Shown here: positions 57,392-64,000 of the stretch, one piece after another
How positions within the stretch are numbered: position 1 is the first letter of the stretch
Layout of the letters: each line of letters opens with the position of its first letter
Assembly: GCA_900551995.1 (NCBI GenBank)
Contig: URXW01000001.1
Location: forward strand, 62,001 to 126,000
Source: an uncultured Eubacteriales bacterium
GTDB taxonomy: Bacteria > Bacillota > Clostridia > Oscillospirales > Oscillospiraceae
Reading direction: 5' to 3'
DNA length: 64,000 nt
Notes under the pieces: model-generated
What the model saw: the letters and a program-made list of their open reading frames with translations, nothing else
Told to the model about the DNA's origin: nothing
Database searches by the model: none
Made by a program: the position numbers and the translations under genes

Positions 57392-58231
57392 ATGAAGCGA
57401 TTTTTTACGAAAACGGGAATATGGCTGCTGGCGGCTGCGGCGATCATCGCCGTGGTGCTGTGCGTGGTGTCATCTCTCAGCTCCGGAACGGGGCTGCTGC
57501 ACAACGCCCTGGGCGTGATCGCCTCGCCCTTCCGCTCGGCGGGCGCGGCGGTGACGGAATGGGTCGGCGGTATCGGCGACAGGTTCGAGAGCGTGGAGGC
57601 ACTCCAGCAGGAGAACGAGGAGCTGCGCCAGCAGATCGCGGAGCTGGAGAAGCAGCTCCGTGCGGCGGAGCCGGCGGCGGAGGAGAACGTCCAGCTGCGC
57701 TCCCTGCTGGGGCTGCGGCAGCAGCGCAGCGACCTGCAATTCGAGGCCGCACGCGTGACCCAGCGCGACGTGTCCAACTGGGCGAGCACGCTGGTGCTGG
57801 ATCGCGGGTCCCGGCACGATGTCGCCGTGGGCGACTGCGCCGTGGACAGCACCGGCGCGCTGGCGGGCGTCGTCACGGAGGTGGGGCTGAACTGGTGCCG
57901 CCTGTCCACCATTCTGGACACGGACTCCCAGTTCGGTGCCAAGGTGTTCCGCACGGGGGAAACGGCGGTGGCGGGCGGCGACCTGTCCCTGATGAGCGAG
58001 GGGCTGCTGCGCCTGCAATATCTGACGGACAGCACGAACCTCATCCGGGGGGACGTGGTGGTCACGTCCGGATTGGGCGGGTACTACCCCGCCGGGCTGG
58101 TGATCGGCACGGTGGACGCTGTGCAGACCGACGACGGCGGGCTGGCGCGGTACGCGGTGCTGGAGCCCAAGTGTGACGTGACGCACGCGCAGGAATTGTT
58201 TATCATCACGGCTTTTGACGTGATACAGTGA
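57392..58231 (+). CDS. mreC: Rod-shape-determining protein MreC
   Basis: A 279-residue protein with one N-terminal membrane helix (GIWLLAAAAIIAVVLCVV) and a coiled coil (VEALQQENEELRQQIAELEK). The extracellular beta domain has VVTEVGLNWCRLSTILDTDS and GDVVVTSGLGGYYPAGLVIG. It links the MreB system to PBP2. It is followed by mreD after 12 bp and mrdA, forming the elongasome operon. Confidence 0.94.
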   Translation: MKRFFTKTGIWLLAAAAIIAVVLCVVSSLSSGTGLLHNALGVIASPFRSAGAAVTEWVGGIGDRFESVEALQQENEELRQQIAELEKQLRAAEPAAEENVQLRSLLGLRQQRSDLQFEAARVTQRDVSNWASTLVLDRGSRHDVAVGDCAVDSTGALAGVVTEVGLNWCRLSTILDTDSQFGAKVFRTGETAVAGGDLSLMSEGLLRLQYLTDSTNLIRGDVVVTSGLGGYYPAGLVIGTVDAVQTDDGGLARYAVLEPKCDVTHAQELFIITAFDVIQ

Positions 58232-58243
58232 CGGAGGACGGCC

Positions 58244-58753
58244 ATGACCAGACGCGCTATCGCGGCAAAGTGGATACTCTACTGCCTGTGCGCCCTGCTG
58301 CTGATGTGCTTGCAGGGACTGGTGCTGGTACACGTGCGGGTGTGGGGCGTCCATCCTTTCCTGCTTCCGGCGGCGGCGGTGATCCCCGCCACGCTGGAGC
58401 GAAACGAGCAATCGTTGATCTACGCCGTGTTTTTCGGCATACTGTGCGACCTGCTGATACCGGTGGCGGGGCTGCCCTGCTTTTACGCCCTGGCGTTTCT
58501 GGTGGGAGCCGTCATCGCGTGGCTGCTGAGCGGACAGGTACTCGCGGCGGGGCTGGTATGTTCCCTTGTGGTGACCGCCGCCGCCACGGCGGTATGCGGG
58601 CTGCTGCACATGGCGGTGCTGGCGGGACACCACGGCGCGACCGCAGGCGCGACGCTGTCGCTGCTGGGGCGGGAGCTGATACTCTCGCTGCCCTGCGCGG
58701 TGGCGGCGCACCCGCTGTTCCGCTGGGTGCAGCGGCGGATAAAAAGTGATTGA
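58244..58753 (+). CDS. mreD: Rod-shape-determining protein MreD
   Basis: A 169-residue polytopic membrane protein with five to six segments, such as WILYCLCALLLMCLQGLVLV and CSLVVTAAATAVCGLLHMAV. The conserved element YAVFFGILCDLLIPVAGLPC is present. It fits between mreC and mrdA, the standard order. Position makes the call secure despite weak sequence conservation in this family. Confidence 0.88.
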   Translation: MTRRAIAAKWILYCLCALLLMCLQGLVLVHVRVWGVHPFLLPAAAVIPATLERNEQSLIYAVFFGILCDLLIPVAGLPCFYALAFLVGAVIAWLLSGQVLAAGLVCSLVVTAAATAVCGLLHMAVLAGHHGATAGATLSLLGRELILSLPCAVAAHPLFRWVQRRIKSD

Positions 58754-58788
58754 CCCTCTCCCCTGCCGGGAGAAACAGGAGAACCGTT

Positions 58789-60819
58789 ATGATGAAAAAC
58801 CCCCACCCCGCCAGACGGCGGGTCTATATGCTGCTTGCCTTCTTCGGCGCGTTTCTGCTGCTGTTTTTCGCCGTGCTGTACAGCGCACAGGTGGTACACG
58901 GCAGCGAGAACCGCGCCAAGTCCATTACCAGCAATACCGCCAGCGAGGTGGTCACCGCCTCCCGCGGCATTATCACCGACCGGAACGGCAAGGTGCTGGT
59001 CAGCAACCGTCTGGCGTACACGCTGGTGCTGGACAAGAGCTCCTTCGGCAAGGATCAGTCCGCGCTGAACGACGCCATCTGGCGGCTGATCCAGCTGTGT
59101 CAGGCGCAGGGCGTGGCGTGGAACGACACGCTTCCCATGACCACGGGGAATGCCCCGCGGCTGACCACCGCCAGCCGCTCGGAAGCCTTCAAGACGTATC
59201 TCGCGGACAACAAGATCCCCGCCAACACCTCCGACGAGGAGTTGTTTTCCGCCCTGCGGAAGCTGTACAAGCTCGACGAGTCATACACCGACGCACAGGC
59301 GCGGCTTATTATCGGCGTGCGGTACGAGCTGTCCGGGCGCAGCAGCTACACGTTCGCCGAGGACGTGTCCACCGACCTTTTGAGCCGCATCACCGACGGA
59401 CACTACGCGGGCGTGACCATCAAAACGGCGTCGGCGCGGGTCTATAACACGAAGCTGGCGTGTCACATTCTGGGCACCGTGGGTGCCATCTGGCAGGAGG
59501 AGTGGAGCAGCGACGAGGCCACCGGGTACGTGGGGTACGCCGACAAGGGCTACAACATGAACGATCTGGTGGGCAAGGACGGCGTGGAGAAGGCGTTCGA
59601 GGAGTACCTCCACGGCAAGGACGGAAGGCGGCTCATCACCACCGACGAAAACGGCAAGCTGACGGGCGAGCTGTACACCCGCGAGCCTCAGCCCGGCGGC
59701 ACCGTGGCACTGACGCTGGACATCGATCTGCAGCAGGTGGTGGAGGACACCCTTGCCGAGACCATCGAGGGCATGATGGACAAGGACAGCTACCAGCGGG
59801 GCGGCGCAGCCGCCGTGGTGCAGGTGGGCACCGGCGAGGTGCTGGCTCTTGCCAGCTATCCCACCTACGATCTGGAGACGTTCAACAGCGACTACGAGGA
59901 GCTGGTGTCCGACGAGCGGCTGCCCATGTTCAACCGCGCCACCCAGGGCATCTACGCCCCCGGCTCCACCTTCAAGCTGTGCACCGCCGTTGCCGCGCTG
60001 GAGGAGGGGATCATCACCCCCTCCACCATCATCGAGGACAAGGGCGTTTACACCTACTACAAGGACCCCCAGCCCAAGTGCTGGATCTGGCGTCAGGCGG
60101 GTATGACCCACGGGCGTATCAACGTCAGTCAGGCCATCGTGGATTCCTGCAACTACTTCTTCTATGAGGTGGGGCGGCTGACGGGCATACAGAAGCTGGA
60201 CGAATACGCTACCGCGCTGGGGCTGGGACGCTCCACCGGCATTGAGATCGGCGACGCCAGCGGCGTGCTGGCGTCCCCGGAGTGGGCGGAGAGCCATGAC
60301 CGGGAATGGACGGACGGTCAGACCATCACCGCCGCCATCGGGCAGTCCTACAACCTGTTCACGCCTTTGCAGCTGGCGAACTACGTGGCTACGCTGGTTT
60401 CCGGCGGGGAGCACTACGAGGCGCATCTGCTGAAAAGCGTTAAATCTTACGATAATTCGCGAATTATCGGACTTTACGACAAGGGAATGTTGAATGACAT
60501 GAACCTGTCGGATTCCACCATGGCGGCGGTGACCAAGGGTATGCACGACCTGACCCACGACTCCCTTGCCGGGGCGTTCTCCCGCTGCGTGGTAGAGGCG
60601 GGAGCCAAGACCGGCTCGGCGCAGGTGGGCACCGACATCGCCAACGGCACGCTGGTGGTCTACGCGCCCTATGACGACCCGGAGATCGCCATCTCCCTGG
60701 TGGTGGAGAAGGGCGGCAGCGGCAGCCTGCTGGCGAACGCCGCCGTGGACATTATCAACGCATGGTTCACTCGCGGCGGCGACACGGCTTCCGCCGGGGA
60801 GAACACACTTTTGCAGTGA
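58789..60819 (+). CDS. mrdA: Penicillin-binding protein 2 (transpeptidase)
   Basis: A 676-residue protein from ATG 58789 (MMKNPHPARRRVYML), with AGGAG upstream. An N-terminal helix (LLAFFGAFLLLFFAVLYSA) is followed by a dimerisation-type domain. The transpeptidase has SxxK in YAPGSTFKLCTA (near residue 393), SxN in SCNYFFYEV (near 453) and KTG in AKTGSAQVGT (near 606). It cross-links peptidoglycan during lateral growth with MreC, MreD and RodA; RodA is not in the window. It is the target of beta-lactams. Confidence 0.94.
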   Translation: MMKNPHPARRRVYMLLAFFGAFLLLFFAVLYSAQVVHGSENRAKSITSNTASEVVTASRGIITDRNGKVLVSNRLAYTLVLDKSSFGKDQSALNDAIWRLIQLCQAQGVAWNDTLPMTTGNAPRLTTASRSEAFKTYLADNKIPANTSDEELFSALRKLYKLDESYTDAQARLIIGVRYELSGRSSYTFAEDVSTDLLSRITDGHYAGVTIKTASARVYNTKLACHILGTVGAIWQEEWSSDEATGYVGYADKGYNMNDLVGKDGVEKAFEEYLHGKDGRRLITTDENGKLTGELYTREPQPGGTVALTLDIDLQQVVEDTLAETIEGMMDKDSYQRGGAAAVVQVGTGEVLALASYPTYDLETFNSDYEELVSDERLPMFNRATQGIYAPGSTFKLCTAVAALEEGIITPSTIIEDKGVYTYYKDPQPKCWIWRQAGMTHGRINVSQAIVDSCNYFFYEVGRLTGIQKLDEYATALGLGRSTGIEIGDASGVLASPEWAESHDREWTDGQTITAAIGQSYNLFTPLQLANYVATLVSGGEHYEAHLLKSVKSYDNSRIIGLYDKGMLNDMNLSDSTMAAVTKGMHDLTHDSLAGAFSRCVVEAGAKTGSAQVGTDIANGTLVVYAPYDDPEIAISLVVEKGGSGSLLANAAVDIINAWFTRGGDTASAGENTLLQ

Positions 60820-60837
60820 AGGACACAAGAGAGACAC

Positions 60838-62679
60838 ATGAACCCTTACTTTGATTCAAGAGACAAACGGTGCAAGGAGCCCTTCGGCGCGGTTGCCGCC
60901 GGCACGGCGGTGCACTTCGCCTTACAGGATGAGACATATTACGGCTGCGAGCTGCTGGTGCGCCGGGAATTTGCGGGCGCGGAGGACGTCTGTCCCCTGC
61001 CCCCGGCGGAGGGCGGCTTCGCCGGCAGCTACACCGCGCCGGGAAGCGGCGAGCTGTGCTGGTACGGCTTCCGTCTGACGGACGGAGACGGGCGGCAGGT
61101 GTGGTTCGGCAAGAACGGTTTGCAGGACGCGCCGGAGAAAATGGCGCGGTGGCAGCTGACGGTATACGAGCCCACCCCCGTGCCCTCGTGGTTCGGTGAG
61201 GGCGTTACCTATCAGATCTTCCCGGATCGGTTCCGGCGGGTGTCCCTGCCGGACGTGTCCCACATGGTGGGACGGCGATGGCTCCACAGCGCGTGGGAGG
61301 ACGAGCCGGTGTATCTCCCGGAGGAAAACGGCGAGGTCACCAACCGGGACTTCTTCGGCGGGTCGCTGCCGGGGATCACGGAGAAGCTGGACTATCTCAA
61401 GAGCCTCCACGTGACGACGCTGTATCTCAACCCCATTTTCGAGGCCGCCAGCAACCACCGGTACGACACAGCGGATTACCGGAGCATTGACCCCCTGCTG
61501 GGCACGGAGGAGGACTTCCGTACCCTGTGCCGCGAGGCCCACGAGCGGGGGATGCGCGTCATCGTGGACGGCGTGTTCAACCACACCGGCAGCAACAGCC
61601 GGTATTTTAACGCGGAGGGCTACTACCCGGAGCTGGGCGCGGCGCAGAGCCGGGAATCCCCCTACTTCGGCTGGTACGGCTTCCACCCGTGGCCGGCGCA
61701 GTACGACGCGTGGTGGGGCGTGCGGACGCTGCCCGCCGTCAACGAGGAGCGTCCGGACTACCGTGACTTCATCTTCTGCGGCGAGGACAGTGTGGTGCGC
61801 CGCTGGCTCCGCTGCGGTGCCGACGGCTGGCGGCTGGATGTGGCGGACGAGCTGCCCGGCGACTTCATCGAGGGTATCCGCGCCGCCATGGACGCGGAAA
61901 AGCCGGGCGCGTACCTGCTGGGCGAGGTCTGGGAGGACGGCAGCAACAAGATCGCCTACTCCCGCCGCCGCAGGTATCTTCTGGGGCGGGAGACCCACGG
62001 TCTGATGAACTATCCCTTCCGGACAGCACTGCTGACGTGGCTGGGCGGCGGCGACGCCGCAGCCTTCCGGGAGAGCATGGAGACTCTGCGGGAGAACTAC
62101 CCGCCGGAGGCGTTCTACGGTGCCATGAACTTCCTCGGCACCCACGACACGCCCCGTATCCTGACGCTTCTGGGCGCGGCGCAGACGCCGGGGACGAAGC
62201 GGGAGCGGGCGGCGTACCGCCTCTCCCCCGACGAGCGGACGCAGGGCACAAGGAAGCTGCGCCTTGCCGCCATGCTGCTCTATACCTTCCCCGGCTCCCC
62301 CACCGTGTTCTACGGCGACGAGGCGGGCATGGAGGGCTTTGAGGACCCCTTGAACCGGCGGACGTTCCCGTGGGGACGGGAGGACGAGCGTCTGACCGCC
62401 TTCTTCCGCACGCTGGGACTTCTCCGCTCCCAGCGGGAGAGCCTCCGCCGCGGCGATCTGCGCTACCTGTACGCCGCAGGCGGCGGGCTGGTCATCGAGC
62501 GGTGCTGCGGCGGCGAGCGGACGGTGACGGCGTTGAACGCGGGCACCTCCCCCCTGCCGGTGACGCTGGACTGGGATGGCTCCACCGCCATGGACGGCGT
62601 GACCGGGCAGCGGTTTTTGTCGGTGAACGGCAAGGTGCGTCTGACGCTCCCTCCGCTGGACGGCGTGATATTGGTATAG
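60838..62679 (+). CDS. GH13 alpha-amylase-family glycosidase (neopullulanase-like)
   Basis: A 613-residue intracellular enzyme. The first 130 residues form a beta-sandwich like CBM34. The barrel has YQIFPDRFRR, the nucleophile in WRLDVADELPG (near residue 331), the acid in LGEVWEDGSN (near 361) and FLGTHDTPRIL (near 431). It has no signal peptide, so it probably cleaves imported maltodextrins or cyclodextrins. It starts 18 bp after mrdA, but no functional link to the cell wall genes is implied. Confidence 0.9.
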   Translation: MNPYFDSRDKRCKEPFGAVAAGTAVHFALQDETYYGCELLVRREFAGAEDVCPLPPAEGGFAGSYTAPGSGELCWYGFRLTDGDGRQVWFGKNGLQDAPEKMARWQLTVYEPTPVPSWFGEGVTYQIFPDRFRRVSLPDVSHMVGRRWLHSAWEDEPVYLPEENGEVTNRDFFGGSLPGITEKLDYLKSLHVTTLYLNPIFEAASNHRYDTADYRSIDPLLGTEEDFRTLCREAHERGMRVIVDGVFNHTGSNSRYFNAEGYYPELGAAQSRESPYFGWYGFHPWPAQYDAWWGVRTLPAVNEERPDYRDFIFCGEDSVVRRWLRCGADGWRLDVADELPGDFIEGIRAAMDAEKPGAYLLGEVWEDGSNKIAYSRRRRYLLGRETHGLMNYPFRTALLTWLGGGDAAAFRESMETLRENYPPEAFYGAMNFLGTHDTPRILTLLGAAQTPGTKRERAAYRLSPDERTQGTRKLRLAAMLLYTFPGSPTVFYGDEAGMEGFEDPLNRRTFPWGREDERLTAFFRTLGLLRSQRESLRRGDLRYLYAAGGGLVIERCCGGERTVTALNAGTSPLPVTLDWDGSTAMDGVTGQRFLSVNGKVRLTLPPLDGVILV

Positions 62680-62692
62680 CCTCCCCACCCGC

Positions 62693-62708
62693 TGTTTCAC
62701 GTGAAACA
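62693..62708. promoter_or_regulatory. parS site 1
   Basis: An exact match to the consensus TGTTTCACGTGAAACA, the ParB binding site used for chromosome segregation. It lies 14 bp after the glycosidase stop. Confidence 0.95.
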
Positions 62709-62742
62709 GCGGGTGCTTTGCGCGGAGACGGTACCGCCGCCA

Positions 62743-62758
62743 TGTTTCACGTGAAACA
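62743..62758. promoter_or_regulatory. parS site 2
   Basis: A second perfect TGTTTCACGTGAAACA, 50 bp from the first and about 90 bp before parA. Two sites next to parAB allow ParB loading and may also influence parA transcription. Confidence 0.95.
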
Positions 62759-62783
62759 AACCGAGAAAATTGTAACTTCCCTC

Positions 62784-62813
62784 TTGCAAGGTGGCGGTGG
62801 TGTGGTATATACT
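62784..62813 (+). promoter_or_regulatory. Promoter of parA
   Basis: TTGCAA (62784-62789) and TATACT (62808-62813) separated by 18 bp. The promoter starts 25 bp after the second parS site, so ParB spreading could repress it. Confidence 0.75.
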
Positions 62814-62848
62814 AAAGTATCGAACTTGGACAGAAAGAGGAACCTGTT

Positions 62849-63607
62849 GTGGCGAAAATCATTGCAATCGTGAATCAGAAGGGCGGCGTGGGCAAAACCA
62901 CCACCTGCGTAAATCTGGCGGCAGCCGTCAAGGCGGCGGGAAAGCGCGTGCTCCTGTGCGACTTCGACCCCCAGGCGAATGCCACCAGCGGCATGGGCGT
63001 GGACAAGACCACCGGCAACGGCGTGTACGACGCCATCATCAACGGCGCGAAAACCGCCGATGTGATCGTTCCCACCCCCTACGGCGACGTGCTGCCCAGC
63101 AGCAAGGCTCTGGCGGGTGCCGGCGTGGAGCTTATCAATATGCAGGATCGTCAGTTCCTGCTGAAAGCCGCGCTGCGGCAGGTGGCGGACGACTATGACT
63201 TCATCTTCATCGACTGTCCGCCGTCGCTGGAGCTGCTGACGCTGAACGCGCTGTGCGCCGCCAACAGCCTGCTGGTGCCGGTGCAGGGCGAGTATTACGC
63301 GCTGGAGGGCATCAGCGACCTGATGGGCACCGTGCGTATCGTGCGGCGGAGCATGAATCCCTCACTGGACATCGAGGGCGTGCTGCTGACCATGTACGAC
63401 GGGCGGACGAATCTGAGTATTCAAGTGGCGCAGGAGCTGAAGCGTTTCTTCGGCGGGAAGGTGTACAGCACCGTTATCCCCCGGAACGTGCGCTTGAGCG
63501 AGGCTCCCAGCCACGGCAAGCCCATCAACGCCTACGACCGGACGTGCCGCGGCGCGGAGGCGTACCTGGCGTTGGCTGCGGAATTTTTACGGAAGAACAA
63601 CTGCTGA
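62849..63607 (+). CDS. parA: Chromosome partitioning ATPase ParA (Soj)
   Basis: A 252-residue protein starting with GTG 62849 (MAKIIAIVNQKGGVGKTTTC). It has deviant Walker A KGGVGKTT (residues 11-18), VLLCDFDPQANATSGMG, FIFIDCPPSLELLTLNAL and YSTVIPRNVRLSEAPSHGKP. It dimerises on DNA and works with ParB-parS to segregate origins and regulate initiation. The compact size is typical of chromosomal Soj, without an N-terminal DNA-binding domain. parB starts 13 bp downstream. Confidence 0.97.
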   Translation: MAKIIAIVNQKGGVGKTTTCVNLAAAVKAAGKRVLLCDFDPQANATSGMGVDKTTGNGVYDAIINGAKTADVIVPTPYGDVLPSSKALAGAGVELINMQDRQFLLKAALRQVADDYDFIFIDCPPSLELLTLNALCAANSLLVPVQGEYYALEGISDLMGTVRIVRRSMNPSLDIEGVLLTMYDGRTNLSIQVAQELKRFFGGKVYSTVIPRNVRLSEAPSHGKPINAYDRTCRGAEAYLALAAEFLRKNNC

Positions 63608-63620
63608 AAGGAGACGCAGT

Positions 63621-64000
63621 ATGGCGAATACGAAAGGACTGGGTAAGGGACTGGGCGCGCTGCTGGGCGACGACGTCATCGCCGCCAAGGAGGAGTCCTC
63701 CTCTTCCCTGCTGCTGCCCATCAGCCAGGTGGAGAGCTGCTCCACCCAGCCGAGAAAGAATTTTGAGCCGGAAGCACTCAGCGATCTAGCGGACTCCATC
63801 CGCGTCCACGGCATTATCCAGCCGCTGACCGTGCGGAAGCTGCAATCAGGCTACTACCAGATCATCGCCGGTGAGCGGCGGTGGCGGGCGGCGCGGATGG
63901 CGGGGCTGACACAGGTGCCCGCCGTGGTCATCGAGGCGGACGACCGCAAGGCGATGGAGCTTGCCATGATCGAGAACCTCCAGCGGGAGGACTTGAACCC
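63621..64000 (+). CDS. parB: Chromosome partitioning protein ParB (Spo0J), cut at window end
   Basis: The first 126 codons of parB, starting at ATG 63621 behind AAAGGAG. It opens with KGLGKGLGALLGDD, the ParA-interacting tail, and continues to SQVESCSTQPRKNFEPEAL and IIAGERRWRAARMAG, which belong to the CTPase domain (box with GERRWRA), then AMIENLQREDLNP. The helix-turn-helix and dimer domains lie beyond the edge. It binds the two parS sites upstream and loads SMC. Confidence 0.97.
   Translation, partial: MANTKGLGKGLGALLGDDVIAAKEESSSSLLLPISQVESCSTQPRKNFEPEALSDLADSIRVHGIIQPLTVRKLQSGYYQIIAGERRWRAARMAGLTQVPAVVIEADDRKAMELAMIENLQREDLN

Overview
The window looks like a GC-rich, gut-type member of the Clostridia (Oscillospiraceae-like; Flavonifractor/Oscillibacter relatives would fit). 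I infer this from recalled protein families, the strong GGAGG ribosome binding sites, the rpsO-pnp-mnmE and zapA/dut/maf/mreCD/mrdA gene neighbourhoods, and the clostridial integrative conjugative element (ICE). No 16S rRNA is present, so the assignment is inference.

Region 1 (1 to about 32.4 kb) is most of an ICE, with every gene on the minus strand. It continues past the left edge: the relaxase is cut there, and no coupling protein or integrase is in the window. Read in the direction of transcription, from right to left, it carries: (a) a leader with an 18-bp perfect inverted repeat and an intrinsic terminator (32265-32354); (b) an anti-defence and regulatory block with four related ArdA-like proteins, DUF4314- and LPD28-type proteins, a D12-class adenine methyltransferase, SpoVG and YodL-type proteins (20.2-32.2 kb); (c) a complete Tad/Flp-type pilus module with pilin, prepilin peptidase, CpaB, TadZ, TadA, TadB, TadC and two TadE-like proteins (13.5-20.2 kb); (d) a type IV secretion module with VirB2-like pilin, VirB6-like channel, VirB3-like protein, split VirB4 and an NlpC/P60 lytic enzyme (2.4-11.1 kb), interrupted by an unusual two-gene C5 cytosine methyltransferase whose frames overlap by 374 bp; (e) a palindrome-rich 310-bp gap, a good oriT candidate, followed by a ribbon-helix-helix protein and a MobP3-type relaxase. 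Intrinsic terminators recur between genes that otherwise read as one long transcription unit, which suggests antitermination control.

Region 2 (about 32.5-38.4 kb) starts with tRNA-fMet and tRNA-Leu(UAA), sharing a promoter and terminator. An ABC-type MacB-like efflux operon follows, with two different HlyD-like adaptors.

Region 3 (38.4-64 kb) is core chromosome, visibly richer in GC. It has a 1581-residue fusion protein (HD, repeat, nucleotidyltransferase and phosphoribosyltransferase-like parts), redox genes, rpsO-pnp with structured leaders, mnmE, a DegV protein, prmA, a divergent pair of helicase-loading genes (DnaI-like and DnaD-like), zapA, a U32 peptidase, dut, maf, mreC-mreD-mrdA, a GH13 glycosidase, two perfect parS sites and parA-parB. 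The closeness of parS-parAB suggests an origin-proximal position. The window ends inside parB.
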